A stretch of 64,000 bases of DNA from Bacillus norwichensis. Lineage in GTDB: Bacteria > Bacillota > Bacilli > Bacillales > Bacillaceae_C. The stretch covers positions 146,765-210,764 of the forward strand of contig NZ_JACSPV010000001.1 of NCBI RefSeq assembly GCF_014836955.1. Reading direction: 5' to 3'. A program made the position numbers and the translations under genes. Below, one piece after another: positions 45,949 through 55,725 of the stretch (positions within the stretch are counted from its first letter, which is position 1; every line of letters starts with the position of its first letter). The notes under the pieces are model-generated. The model searched no databases and had not been told where the DNA came from. It saw nothing but the letters and a program-made list of their open reading frames with translations.

Positions 45949-47373
45949 TTGTTTGTTAATCTGTTGCTAATTATGACCTTCTTAGGTAGTGGGATGGCAT
46001 TTTTAGCTTTCTTCGTCCTCTCTATTATTAGAGGCTTATTCAAAAAGGGACCAAGTTTTAAATTTATTAGCTTGGTAACAGGTGTTCCGGCTCTGGTTTT
46101 ATTCATTTTTACTATCGTTTTGTTATCTTATGATGAACCGGAAGAAGCAGTCTCAACGGCTCCAGAAAAACAAACTGAGACTGAGTTGGTAGAGGAAGAA
46201 AAAACATTTACACCTAAATTAAAGATTGCTAGTGAAGTTATTGACAACCAAGTTGAGATAGCTGGGGAAACTAATCTCCCTGATAAAACTGCCCTCTTGG
46301 TTACTTTAAAGAACAACAAAGATAAAAGTATAGAAAAAACTACCTCTGTCAAGGATGGGAAATTTTCTTTAGATGCTATCCCTATTGAAGAGTTGAAATC
46401 TGGAAAACAAAAGATTGAATTATCTTTGTCTGATGACCAGCCTGATTCAGTTATAGAAATTATTGGTGTCGACGGAAAATTATTGACTGGCGAACTGATT
46501 GATGATGAAAAACAATTAATCGTAACGGCCAAAATGGATGTTCCCAGCGAGCGCTCCCCTCCTAGTGACGTAAAAGGAGAAAAAGTTAAAGTCACCCATG
46601 CTGTTGATGGTGACACTATCGTTGTTGATTTGGATAGAAAAGAAGAGAAAGTCCGAATGATTTTAGTCGATGCTCCTGAAACCAAACATCCGCAAATAGG
46701 AGTCCAACCGTTCGGACCAGAAGCAGTTGAATTCACAGCTAAGACTCTCGAGGGAAAAACAGTCACTCTTGAACTCGGAACACAAGAAAGGGACAAATCT
46801 GGAAAGCTCCTAGCCTATGTATGGATTGAAGACAAGCTATTTAATAATATGCTATTGGAAAAAGGCTTTGCCAGAGTAGCTGTTTCACCATCAGATACAA
46901 AGTATCTGGAAGAATTTGAAGCCACACAAGAAAAAGCGAAGAAAAAAGGTATCGGCATCTGGTCAATCAAAAATTATGTTCAAGATGACGGATTTAAAAA
47001 GCCGAAAAAGGAAAAAGAAAAATCCATTGCAGCTGCACCTAAAAAAGAAACAAGTCAACCACCTTTGAAGAAAGCTGAACCGAAGCCTGAGCCGCAACCC
47101 GAAAAACAAGCAGCTCCGTCGGAGCCTAAGCCAACACCAAAGGAAGAAGCGAAGCCCGCTCCACAACCAAAACCTGAGACAAAGCCGGCCCCTGCTCCTG
47201 AGCCAGAACCGGAGCCTGCGCTGGATCAATCAGCTTGTGATATTAAAGGAAGTGTTAACGGAATATATCATACTCCGAGCAGTAGATACTACAGCAGGAC
47301 AAAAAAGGTAGTTCAATGGTTTTGTTCAGAGCAAGAAGCGAAAAATGCCGGATACCGGCCGCCAGAACAATAA
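45949..47373 (+). CDS. Membrane-anchored thermonuclease-like protein
   Basis: 474 residues from a TTG at 45949 (GGGGG upstream). Two N-terminal membrane helices (about 3-26 and 39-60) lead to an extracytoplasmic beta-rich region (80-210). A staphylococcal-nuclease domain follows (about 215-345; [32 protein letters not shown]). Then a Pro/Lys/Glu-rich linker (about 350-420) and a Cys-containing C-terminal module (CDIKGS...[13 protein letters not shown]) that often ends such nucleases. At the usual catalytic Arg of DKxGR this protein has Lys ([10 protein letters not shown]). Secreted or surface nucleic-acid degradation is inferred. Not part of the conserved B. subtilis block. Confidence 0.8.
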   Translation: MFVNLLLIMTFLGSGMAFLAFFVLSIIRGLFKKGPSFKFISLVTGVPALVLFIFTIVLLSYDEPEEAVSTAPEKQTETELVEEEKTFTPKLKIASEVIDNQVEIAGETNLPDKTALLVTLKNNKDKSIEKTTSVKDGKFSLDAIPIEELKSGKQKIELSLSDDQPDSVIEIIGVDGKLLTGELIDDEKQLIVTAKMDVPSERSPPSDVKGEKVKVTHAVDGDTIVVDLDRKEEKVRMILVDAPETKHPQIGVQPFGPEAVEFTAKTLEGKTVTLELGTQERDKSGKLLAYVWIEDKLFNNMLLEKGFARVAVSPSDTKYLEEFEATQEKAKKKGIGIWSIKNYVQDDGFKKPKKEKEKSIAAAPKKETSQPPLKKAEPKPEPQPEKQAAPSEPKPTPKEEAKPAPQPKPETKPAPAPEPEPEPALDQSACDIKGSVNGIYHTPSSRYYSRTKKVVQWFCSEQEAKNAGYRPPEQ

Positions 47374-47600
47374 AATAAATTTATTATTGACCTGCCGATC
47401 TTTTTAACTCCCTTCTTTTTCAATGGATGAGTGAGAATATTTACTCGAAAGAAAGATACTCATTAAGCCCTATGGAGCTTTACTTTTAAAGGAGAAGGGC
47501 ATCCCCCAATAAATCCGAAACATATTCATAGGAGCTTTGTTATGAAAATCGGGTTATTTATCATATAATGAAAAGACATTTCTAGAGGAGGGGAAAGCTT
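47374..47600. other. pepF upstream region with promoter-like sequence
   Basis: No gene. It contains ATGAAA - 16 bp - TATAAT (the TATAAT about 47565-47570) within the segment that is duplicated at 45234-45280, and AGGAGGGGAAAGC just before the TTG at 47601. Confidence 0.5.
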
Positions 47601-47693
47601 TTGATTCCAACTACATATTCAACGACATGGAATCTTGATGTTTTTTTTCCTGGAGGCAGTTCATCCAAAGAATTTCTTGCTCATTAGGAGAAA

Positions 47694-49388
47694 GTGAAAG
47701 CCGAAATTCAATCGTTTGAAAACAGCATAAAAGCTTGGGATGCTGCAAGCAGCAAAGATACAGGTCTGGTTCATATATTAGAAAAGTTTCAAAAGGCTGA
47801 TTTGGGACTTGAACAAGCAGAATCTTTTGTATCCTGCCTTCAGGCACAAAATATGGACGATGTAAAAGCGAATGAATTAAGGGGCATTGTGACTTCATTA
47901 GCTTCAAATTTTGATACGGCATTGACACATTTAGACAAAGCCTTTGTACAAATCGAAGAATCGAATTGGCAGAAGCTGATTGAACTGGAGCCTTTACAGG
48001 AATTGCAGTTTGTTTTAAATGAAAGGCGCCGCCAAGCAGCGGAAAAACTGTCTAAAGAAGAAGAAACGCTCATTAATGAGTTGGCTGTAGATGGCTACCA
48101 TGGCTGGGAAGAAATGTATGATGCGATTGTTAGCCAATTAAGCATTCCTTTTAATGAAAATGGCAAGGAAGTCCAACTATCTGTCGGTCAGGCCCAAAAT
48201 AAGTTTTCAAGCCATGACAGGGAAATACGTAATCAGGTATTTACTGAATGGGAAAAAGCTTGGAGTAAACAAGCGGAGCTTCTCTCCACTACTTTAAATC
48301 ATCTATCCGGATTTCGCTTAGCCGTATATAAAAAACGCGGCTGGAATGACGTTTTGCAAGAAGCATTGGAGTACAATCGTATGAGCAAAGAAACACTGGA
48401 TATTATGTGGAAAGTGATTTCTGATAATAAAAAGCCTTTTGTTGAATTTCTTGAAAGAAAAGCACGCCTGCTTGGTATGGAGAAATTAAATTGGTACGAT
48501 CTGGATGCTCCAATAACAGATTCTGCAAAAATGTATAGCTATCAGGAAGGCGCCGCTTTCATCATCAATCACTTCAGGGAATTTGGTAACGAGCTTTCCC
48601 ACTTTGCTGAAAAGGCATTTGAAGACAAGTGGATCGAAGCGGAAGATCGCCCTGGAAAGCGTCCAGGAGGTTTTTGTACGTCCTTTCCTTTGAGCAATCA
48701 GTCAAGGATTTTCATGACATACTCAGACACTTATGAAAATGTATCAACTCTTGCCCATGAATTGGGTCATGCTTTCCACACTTATGCTATGAAAGATGTT
48801 CATCCTCTAAATTGCCATTATGCTATGAATGTAGCGGAAACTGCCTCGACTTTCGCAGAGACGATTGTTGCGGATGCAGCGCTCAAACTGGCTAAAAATG
48901 ATGGAGAGAAGCTCGCCCTTCTTGAAAGTAAGATACAAAGTTCCATTGCTCTTCTTATGAATATCCATGCCCGTTTCCTTTTTGAGACACGCTTTTATGA
49001 AGAGCGCAAAAAGGGAATGGTGAGCACTGCAAAGCTGAATGAAATGATGGAGGATGCTCAAAAGGAAGCATATGGCGATTCACTAGGACAATATCACCCG
49101 CACTTTTGGGGCTCTAAGCTTCATTTTTATATTACGGATGTTCCTTTTTATAACTTCCCTTATACGTTTGGATATTTATTTTCACTAGGCATCTACGCCC
49201 ATGCGAAGAAAGAAGGAAAAGACTACGAGCAAGAGTACATTTCTCTGTTGAAAGACACTGGAAAAATGACTGTAGAGGAACTTGCGAAAAAACACTTGGG
49301 AGTAGACTTGACAAAAGCGGAGTTTTGGCAAGCCGGCGTTGATCTTTGTATAAAAGATGTAGAAGAGTTTCTCAACATGACAAAATAA
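47694..49388 (+). CDS. pepF: M3 family oligoendopeptidase (PepF type), N-terminus interrupted by an amber codon
   Basis: Zinc metallopeptidase of the M3/PepF family, cytoplasmic, cutting short peptides. The catalytic motif HELGH is in TLAHELGHAFHTYAMK, with the third zinc ligand Glu in ETASTFAET. The open frame from the GTG at 47694 gives 564 residues. In the same frame, a TTG at 47601 with an excellent ribosome site begins the family N-terminus (TTYSTTWNLDVFFPGGSSS) but meets TAG at 47685-47687. Reading through gives 595 residues, the usual length. So the gene is either a fresh nonsense mutant or is restarted at GTG 47694. Confidence 0.85.
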   Translation: MKAEIQSFENSIKAWDAASSKDTGLVHILEKFQKADLGLEQAESFVSCLQAQNMDDVKANELRGIVTSLASNFDTALTHLDKAFVQIEESNWQKLIELEPLQELQFVLNERRRQAAEKLSKEEETLINELAVDGYHGWEEMYDAIVSQLSIPFNENGKEVQLSVGQAQNKFSSHDREIRNQVFTEWEKAWSKQAELLSTTLNHLSGFRLAVYKKRGWNDVLQEALEYNRMSKETLDIMWKVISDNKKPFVEFLERKARLLGMEKLNWYDLDAPITDSAKMYSYQEGAAFIINHFREFGNELSHFAEKAFEDKWIEAEDRPGKRPGGFCTSFPLSNQSRIFMTYSDTYENVSTLAHELGHAFHTYAMKDVHPLNCHYAMNVAETASTFAETIVADAALKLAKNDGEKLALLESKIQSSIALLMNIHARFLFETRFYEERKKGMVSTAKLNEMMEDAQKEAYGDSLGQYHPHFWGSKLHFYITDVPFYNFPYTFGYLFSLGIYAHAKKEGKDYEQEYISLLKDTGKMTVEELAKKHLGVDLTKAEFWQAGVDLCIKDVEEFLNMTK

Positions 49389-49394
49389 TGGAAA

Positions 49395-49423
49395 AGCCGA
49401 AGGCGTCCACTGACCCTTCGGCT
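49395..49423. terminator. Bidirectional terminator between pepF and mtnN
   Basis: AGCCGAAGG / CCTTCGGCT stem with an 11-nt loop and T-rich flanks on both strands, in the 40-bp convergent gap. Confidence 0.75.
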
Positions 49424-49428
49424 TCCTA

Positions 49429-50127
49429 TTATTTTCCCAGCATTTTGATCATTTCCATCACAAGATTTGCAGAATTGACGGAAGCCTTGATAATAAATTT
49501 GTCAAACGAAATCTCCGATTTTTGACCGGCAATATCTGATAAAGATCTGATGATGACAAAAGGAATATCGAATTGATGCGCGACTTGAGCAATGGCTGCC
49601 CCTTCCATTTCCACTGCCTGAATATCAGGGAATTTTTCCCGGACAAATTGAACTTTATCCGGATCGCTCATAAACGTATCTCCAGTGGCAATCAGCCCTT
49701 TAATGGATTGGACTCCATCAACCGACCTTGCCGCTGTCTCGGCAATTTCTATCAACTGATCATTTGCTTTAAAAGCTTCCGGAAGCTGTGGCACTTGCCC
49801 ATACGCGTAGCCAAAAGCAGTTACGTCGACATCATGGTGACGGACTTCACTAGAAATGACGAGATCACCGATACTGAGTTCAGGATTATATCCTCCAGCA
49901 GATCCCGTATTGATCACGGCATCCGGCTTGTATCTCTCCAATAAAATTGCAGTAGCCACGGCTGCATTCACTTTACCTATTCCAGACTTTGATAAAATAA
50001 TGTCTTTATCGTTTAGCGTACCTATGAAATATTCACAATGGGCCACCTTTTCTACCTTTTGTACATCCATTTTCTCGCGTAGAAGCTCAACCTCTTCTTC
50101 CATCGCCCCTATAACTGCTATTTTCAT
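49429..50127 (-). CDS. mtnN: 5'-methylthioadenosine/S-adenosylhomocysteine nucleosidase
   Basis: Hydrolyses MTA and SAH in methyl-cycle salvage. The ATG at 50127 (GGAG upstream) gives MKIAVIGAMEEEVELLREKM and 232 residues, the normal length; an upstream extension is rejected. Conserved parts: TGSAGGYNPELSIGDLVIS, the AVEMEGAAIAQVAH substrate loop and the catalytic Asp in IIRSLSDIA. Encoded after yrrS as in B. subtilis. Confidence 0.96.
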   Translation of the reverse strand: MKIAVIGAMEEEVELLREKMDVQKVEKVAHCEYFIGTLNDKDIILSKSGIGKVNAAVATAILLERYKPDAVINTGSAGGYNPELSIGDLVISSEVRHHDVDVTAFGYAYGQVPQLPEAFKANDQLIEIAETAARSVDGVQSIKGLIATGDTFMSDPDKVQFVREKFPDIQAVEMEGAAIAQVAHQFDIPFVIIRSLSDIAGQKSEISFDKFIIKASVNSANLVMEMIKMLGK

Positions 50128-50366
50128 TTCTCCAAACTCCCCTATGTTTTTATAAAATATGAAGATTCTCCGCTGCCTCTCTAGTTTATACAAATAAAGG
50201 ACACAACAAAATCTAGCCCAAACTCAACAGCCATTAGCCACAACATGCCTCAACAATAAACTCCATCAGGCCCAAGCCTAGAGACAGAAAGCAAGGTTAC
50301 TAAGGCGACCTTTGCCGCCCTGATTCCCTTTATCTCATTGCAACTGTTTTAAGTTGCATGTCTGAT

Positions 50367-50990
50367 TTATCTTCTATCATTTTGAATCAGCTTTTTCACT
50401 TCAACAGGTTTCCAGCCTTCACCGTCTACCCATTCGATATAGACACGATACGTATCATCGCTCCCCTTTGCTGATACTGTCAATTCTGCCTGTTTTTCTG
50501 GATTGTCGCCGCCTGTAACCCACCAGGCAGTCATATTGTCAGCCGGAATGTCAACAGCGTAGGCAGCAGCCTTGAGTTTCTCATTCCAGTCAGTTGTTCC
50601 CATATTGTAAGAAGATTGATGACCACTCCCCTGATCAGTTCCAATCGGTTTCCAAGCAGGATTGACTAATACCTTCTCAACATTCGCTTCATCACTTTCT
50701 CTTTCTTCCAATTTCCCGTCTTCCTTGTCCTTTTCATCAGCTGGCTCATCTTCTTTTGTCTTGGTCTGCACGTTCTTTTCCTCAGCCGGCTGATCCTTTT
50801 TCTTTGTTTCTTCGGAATTCGAAGGGCTTGTCTGTTTATCAGTATTGTCTCCTCCGAAAAAAATGTTTCCTCCGACAATCAGGATTAAAATGATGATAAC
50901 CGCAATAAGCGTATTTAAAATAATGTTCGTTTTTCTCCGTTTTGCACGGAGAGCAGAGCGTGATTTATCATCCTTGAAATCAATCGGCAT
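50367..50990 (-). CDS. yrrS: YrrS family membrane protein
   Basis: 207 residues (DUF1510 type). Basic N-terminus (RSALRAKRRKTN), one membrane helix (about 24-44, ILNTLIAVIIILILIVGG), a Lys/Glu/Asp-rich linker (50-110), and a C-terminal folded domain (about 112-207; NPAWKPIGTDQ, WWVTGGDNPEKQAELTV). Encoded behind pbpI; a cell-envelope role during sporulation is suggested by context. Function unknown. Confidence 0.9.
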   Translation of the reverse strand: MPIDFKDDKSRSALRAKRRKTNIILNTLIAVIIILILIVGGNIFFGGDNTDKQTSPSNSEETKKKDQPAEEKNVQTKTKEDEPADEKDKEDGKLEERESDEANVEKVLVNPAWKPIGTDQGSGHQSSYNMGTTDWNEKLKAAAYAVDIPADNMTAWWVTGGDNPEKQAELTVSAKGSDDTYRVYIEWVDGEGWKPVEVKKLIQNDRR

Positions 50991-51053
50991 TAAAAATCCC
51001 TCCCCGTATTGTACCTATAATATCATGGACAGGGGAAAACATGCATCCATTTT

Positions 51054-52838
51054 TCACCTTGGGGAATCACCGGGATGAACATTTGTTTCGTTTTTCTCAT
51101 AAATCATCTGTACGATATCCGCAAATAACGGATTGACCCCGCCTTCATCTCCAGGTACATTCACGTTCACGGTGACTAGAACATATTGCGGTTCATCAAA
51201 CGGAAAATAACCTGCAAACCATTTATGATGGAGTTGCTTCCCTTCATGAATCACAGATGTTTCTGCTGTGCCCGTTTTTCCAGCTACCTCATATGGAAGA
51301 TCCTTTAGAAGGTTGCCCGTCCCTTCCGGGTCAGTCACTACTTTTCTAAGCAGCTGCTGCATTTTAATTGCAGCATATGGTGATATCTGGTCTCCATCAG
51401 ACTTTTGCTCATCAAATGATGCCATTGTCGTTCCATCACCGTATTGGATCTCAGAAACTGCTCTTACTGACCTTTTCTCCCCGCCTCTGGCGATGACAGC
51501 TATCATATTTGCCACCGACAACGGAGATAGGCGGACTTCCTGCTGCCCAATCCCTGTTTGTGCGATAAAGTTTTGATCTTTTCGGCTTGCATTATCAGCA
51601 AAGACCCTTCCAATATCATGCTCAAATTGTTTAAATTCACTTAATTGGAATACATCCCCCTGCCAAGATACGGCTTCAAGCAAACCAAGCTTGCGAGCAT
51701 AATTTTCAAGTATCATCGGGTCTTTTTCCATTAAGCGTCCAGCTAATTCCGCAAAGGTTCGATTACAGCTCCTGGCAAAGCTTTCCTCAAAATTAAGGCT
51801 GCCGAGATTTCGTTCTGCCGGGTTTCCCCTAATATCCAAGTCACAGCGGAACTGTTCTTTGTCTTTCACAACCCCTTCCTCGATTGCTGCCTCAGCTATG
51901 ACAGTCTTAAAGACAGATCCAGGAATAAGCTGCTTGAACATCATGTTCTTCGATCCTTCGTCGAAATAGGGATCTTTGCTGTTGATACTAGGTTTGGAGG
52001 CCACGGCTACAATATCGTTCGTTTTTACATCCAGCAGGATGGCTCCCCCATTTTGAATGTGATGTTCATCCAACAGTGATTCAATCTCTTTTTGCAAGAC
52101 TTGGTCAATTGTAGTTTTTACCTGTAAAGGAAAAAATGGGTTTGATTGTCCCGCATACTTCACATCAATCCCGAATAAAGGATTTCCAATCCCATCAACA
52201 TGGTAGACAAATTTGGTTTCTTTTTCGGCCTGTAAAAATTCATCAAACGATTGTTCCAATCCCGTGAGCCCGACCGATTTATTTCTCCAATCTTTATCAG
52301 GATATCGGCTTTTAAACATCTTTTCATTCTCACCGTAAATGCCGAGAAATTGGGCAGCAGGCGGCTGCTCGGGAAATATTTTCTTTTTAACGGCAAATAC
52401 TCCAGGTATCTGAAGCTCGTTAATATCATCGGCTTGCTGCTCTGTTAGTAATAAGGGGTCTTCTTTTCCCCTTGCAACGACTGGTTCCTTTGCTGCTTCC
52501 ACCTGACTCTTAAGATCTCGGTGGGAAATGTCCAAGATTTTGGCAATCTGCGTACTATTCCAGTCCATCCTCTTGATAAAAGGAAAGAGTACCAGGACAG
52601 ACTTTTCTTCATAGGAAATCGGCTCTCCTTCCCTGTCAAGAAACTGCCCCCGGCCATCATCTAATACGAGCTCATGTGTCCTTTGTTTTACGCTTTCTTT
52701 AATTAAATTCACATGGTATGCAGAAAAGTTTTCAGCTTGAAATAACTGTATCTGCATTAACCTTCCCATAAGACCTGTCATCATCATAAAAATCAGAATA
52801 GATATGAACAAAACACGTTTTTGAAGCATTTTAAGCAC
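51054..52838 (-). CDS. pbpI: Class B penicillin-binding protein PbpI (YrrR)
   Basis: Peptidoglycan transpeptidase (PBP4b-type) associated with sporulation in B. subtilis. 594 residues: N-terminal membrane anchor (10-28), dimerisation domain, and transpeptidase domain with SxxK in GSVFKTVIAEA, SxN in FARSCNRTF and KTG in EVAGKTGTAET. All three active-site motifs are intact. It follows greA across a terminator. Confidence 0.94.
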   Translation of the reverse strand: MLKMLQKRVLFISILIFMMMTGLMGRLMQIQLFQAENFSAYHVNLIKESVKQRTHELVLDDGRGQFLDREGEPISYEEKSVLVLFPFIKRMDWNSTQIAKILDISHRDLKSQVEAAKEPVVARGKEDPLLLTEQQADDINELQIPGVFAVKKKIFPEQPPAAQFLGIYGENEKMFKSRYPDKDWRNKSVGLTGLEQSFDEFLQAEKETKFVYHVDGIGNPLFGIDVKYAGQSNPFFPLQVKTTIDQVLQKEIESLLDEHHIQNGGAILLDVKTNDIVAVASKPSINSKDPYFDEGSKNMMFKQLIPGSVFKTVIAEAAIEEGVVKDKEQFRCDLDIRGNPAERNLGSLNFEESFARSCNRTFAELAGRLMEKDPMILENYARKLGLLEAVSWQGDVFQLSEFKQFEHDIGRVFADNASRKDQNFIAQTGIGQQEVRLSPLSVANMIAVIARGGEKRSVRAVSEIQYGDGTTMASFDEQKSDGDQISPYAAIKMQQLLRKVVTDPEGTGNLLKDLPYEVAGKTGTAETSVIHEGKQLHHKWFAGYFPFDEPQYVLVTVNVNVPGDEGGVNPLFADIVQMIYEKNETNVHPGDSPR

Positions 52839-52956
52839 CTCTTTCCCATTGTTGCCGCCTAGAGAAAGAGATATAACCAGCAGTAAAAATTCCTTGAGAA
52901 AAAGTGTACTGTATTAAGCATAGCAAACGGCATGATCACAGGAACAATGCCCATAA

Positions 52957-52996
52957 AAAAACACGGATAAGCCCGTTTTTGAGGCCTCCGTGTTTG
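52957..52996 (-). terminator. Terminator of greA
   Basis: AAACACGGA / TCCGTGTTT stem with a 20-nt partly paired loop and a T run (TTTTTTTA) on the minus strand. Confidence 0.75.
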
Positions 52997-52999
52997 GAT

Positions 53000-53476
53000 T
53001 TAGCTGATAGAAACGATTCTAACGCGCATTTCGCCGCCAGGAGTCTGACAAGTTACTTCTTGATTTACTTTTTGTCCCATCAAGCTTTTGGCTATCGGTG
53101 AATCATTAGAAATCTTACCCTCGAATGGATCAGCTTCAGCACTTCCAACTATTGTGTAAGTTTCCTCATCTCCATCAGGGAGTTCTTTAAAAGTAACCGT
53201 TTTCCCGAGGCTCACTTTATCAGAATTAAGATCGTCTTCTTCAATGATTTTGGCATTTCGGATCATATTTTCTAAGGTTGTGATCCTTCCTTCAACAAAT
53301 GCCTGTTCCTCTTTAGCAGAGTCATATTCCGAGTTCTCCGAAAGATCCCCGAAACTGCGGGCTACTTTAATCCGTTCCACGACTTCTTTTCTGCGGACAG
53401 ATTTTAAGTATTCAAGTTCTTGCTCCAATTTTTCTTTTCCGGCTTCCGTCATATGAAATTCTTTTTCTGTAGCCAT
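53000..53476 (-). CDS. greA: Transcription elongation factor GreA
   Basis: Rescues backtracked RNA polymerase by stimulating transcript cleavage. 158 residues: N-terminal coiled coil with the acidic tip ([17 protein letters not shown]) and C-terminal FKBP-like domain ([20 protein letters not shown]). Complete. Upstream neighbours differ from B. subtilis, where udk, yrrO and yrrN lie between it and yrrM. Confidence 0.97.
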   Translation of the reverse strand: MATEKEFHMTEAGKEKLEQELEYLKSVRRKEVVERIKVARSFGDLSENSEYDSAKEEQAFVEGRITTLENMIRNAKIIEEDDLNSDKVSLGKTVTFKELPDGDEETYTIVGSAEADPFEGKISNDSPIAKSLMGQKVNQEVTCQTPGGEMRVRIVSIS

Positions 53477-53658
53477 TACCCTTCACTCCTTATGAATTCC
53501 CTCATCCAGCATTATGGATTATTCAATCATGAAATACGTGACAGCGCGCCACATAGAGGGCGCGCTATCTTTTCATAATAGTTCTTTATATTATTATCTA
53601 TGTCATCATATTACAAAAATGATTTTAGTTCAAGGGTACGTACACCATTTGCACATAA

Positions 53659-54294
53659 TCACCGCTTTTTACTTACCGCAAGCCCATCCCCTACTGGAAT
53701 GATAGTTGTAATATATTCGTCATGCTCCATAAGGCAACTATTGAATTCTTTCATCTTTCTTGCAAGACTTCGAAAGCGCCTCTGGTCGACGGTCTCTGCG
53801 GCAACATATCCCCTGAATAAAACATTGTCGGAGTATATACATCCCTGAGTAGTCAGCATTGACCCATACATATTAAAAAATTTCAGGTATTGGCCTTTTG
53901 CTGCATCAATAAAGATGGCATCGTAAGGTCCTAACTCCTTCACTTTTTCAAGCAGTTCCAAAGCATCGCCTTCCAGAATATTGATTCGGTCAGCTTTACC
54001 GGCCTCCTGAATATATTTTCTTGCCTGTTCCGCTCTATCAGGATCTATTTCTATCGTCACGATTTCTGCTTCAGGCAGGGCCTCTGACATCCTCAATGCA
54101 GAATAGCCGATCGCTGTTCCAATCTCCAAGATTTTGGCAGGATTTTGCATCCTCATAAATTGCAGCATCACATCAATGGCTGTCTGCTCCATAATAGGAA
54201 TACGTTCTTTTTCTGCTAGACTCTCCATTTCCTGAAAAAGCTCATTTCGGGACGGAAGCAGGGACTCGATATATTGGCTAATGGATTGATTCAT
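53659..54294 (-). CDS. yrrM: O-methyltransferase YrrM (TrmR-like)
   Basis: 211-residue AdoMet-dependent O-methyltransferase of the COMT-like family. In B. subtilis this gene (trmR) methylates 5-hydroxyuridine in tRNA. Motif I is KILEIGTAIGYSALRM near residue 55; the metal ligands appear in DAIFIDAAKGQYLKF and YSDNVLFRG. 8 bp after mltG. Confidence 0.92.
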   Translation of the reverse strand: MNQSISQYIESLLPSRNELFQEMESLAEKERIPIMEQTAIDVMLQFMRMQNPAKILEIGTAIGYSALRMSEALPEAEIVTIEIDPDRAEQARKYIQEAGKADRINILEGDALELLEKVKELGPYDAIFIDAAKGQYLKFFNMYGSMLTTQGCIYSDNVLFRGYVAAETVDQRRFRSLARKMKEFNSCLMEHDEYITTIIPVGDGLAVSKKR

Positions 54295-54302
54295 AGGTCC
54301 AC

Positions 54303-55460
54303 CTACTTCCTTTTATCCGTAATGTATTTAGCTTTTAACTCATTATGCTCTTTTAATGTTTTAGCATAGTGGACTTCCCCAGTGCCATGTTCAGCCAAAA
54401 AGTATAAATATTTGCTGTCTGCCGGATTCAGGGCAGCTTCAATGGACGTCTCACCCGCATTGGAAATCGGGCCTGGAGGCAGACCTTTGACTTTGTATGT
54501 GTTATATGGTGACTCTACCTCAAGATCTTTATACATTGTTCGCTTCTTATGCTTACCCAATGCATATAAAACAGTAGGGTCTGTCTGAAGTGGCATATCC
54601 TCTTCCATGCGATTATAGAAAACACTTGAAATCAAATGTCTGTCCGCTTTTGCCGTTGCCTCTTTTTCAATCAGGGAAGCCATCGTCAATAACTCATGGG
54701 TATTGATGTCCTTTTCCTCTATCTTCTCGGAAAACTTCGCTACAACTTCCTGCGTTTTTTTGATCATCGGATCAATAATCGCCGCGATTGAAGGATTTTC
54801 CTCATAATAGGAATAAGTTGCTGGATATAAATATCCTTCCAGCGGATGCTTCACCTTACTGCTAAACGAATCTTCCGTTAAGAGCTCTGGATATTTTTCA
54901 CTAAATAGGTTTACAGTCTCTTCACTATCAAGATCTTTCAATATCTTATCCTTGGAGCCGCCCGTCTGCTTGGCAATTAATCCTGCAATCTGATCTAAAG
55001 AATATCCTTCAGGTATCGTCAGCTTAAATATCGCTTTTTGGGCCAGCACACCGGTTTGCAGGTTTTGTGAGATTTCTTTTAACGACATAGATGGAGAAAA
55101 TGTATAGGTCCCTGCCTGAAAACCCGATATATTATTGAATTTAACATAGTACTTGAAGACAGAGGCATTTTTAATAACTCTTTTATCCTCAAGCAGTTTG
55201 CCGATGGAAGTTGTTGAAGATCCGATTGGAACCTCCACTTGGATTTCCTTTTTACTGTCTGAATCTACTGGTTTAAGAGCAGACTTTATATATATATAAA
55301 TCCCCAGTGCCGCTATTAAAATCAGAGCACTGCAAGTTAGCGTAATAATAGCAACAATTTTTCTTATAATAACTGCCTCACTCCTTTTTTCGAGCAAATT
55401 CTCTCTCATTGCGGCTGCTCTAGCCTGCTTGTCTATTTTTTCTTGCCCCTCTTTTGTCAT
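54303..55460 (-). CDS. mltG: Endolytic transglycosylase MltG (YrrL)
   Basis: Membrane murein endolytic transglycosylase that terminates glycan strands. I use the ATG at 55460 (GGAGGGGG upstream), giving 385 residues; an upstream extension to 55508 is less likely. Cytoplasmic tail, membrane helix (about 34-58), LysM-like part (about 70-140) and catalytic YceG domain with the Glu in ELLTMASLIEKEA and YNTYKVKGLPPGPI near the end. Confidence 0.93.
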   Translation of the reverse strand: MTKEGQEKIDKQARAAAMRENLLEKRSEAVIIRKIVAIITLTCSALILIAALGIYIYIKSALKPVDSDSKKEIQVEVPIGSSTTSIGKLLEDKRVIKNASVFKYYVKFNNISGFQAGTYTFSPSMSLKEISQNLQTGVLAQKAIFKLTIPEGYSLDQIAGLIAKQTGGSKDKILKDLDSEETVNLFSEKYPELLTEDSFSSKVKHPLEGYLYPATYSYYEENPSIAAIIDPMIKKTQEVVAKFSEKIEEKDINTHELLTMASLIEKEATAKADRHLISSVFYNRMEEDMPLQTDPTVLYALGKHKKRTMYKDLEVESPYNTYKVKGLPPGPISNAGETSIEAALNPADSKYLYFLAEHGTGEVHYAKTLKEHNELKAKYITDKRK

Positions 55461-55570
55461 TAAGCCGGGCCCCCTCCCGAGACTGCTGTTATTTTGTTTG
55501 CACACCACAACTATTATACAATAATTTTAAAAAACGTCAGTGAAAAATCTCGGATTTTATCAATAACATA

Positions 55571-55725
55571 AGAAAAGCGAAAGCGCCTTGGTCAACACAG
55601 GCAATCAAGACGATTCTCGAGAAGGCATCGCAGGAAAGTGGCTTGATCCTTGCAGGACTAGCGCTGACCGCCTCAATTTGCCACGTCCTGTGACTTCGGT
55701 GGCACTAGTACATCCTGTAAGTCCT
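55571..55725 (+). repeat. REP-like repeat, family B, between yrzB and mltG
   Basis: Begins AGAAAAGCGAAAGCGCC and carries the shared core CTTCGGTGGCACTAGTACAT about 120 bp further on, in the same orientation as the core at 23412. No gene in the 55461-55857 gap. Confidence 0.7.

Noticed and set aside
46128-46796. 222-codon minus-strand open frame
   Set aside because: Antisense shadow of the nuclease gene; Ser/Phe-rich nonsense composition.
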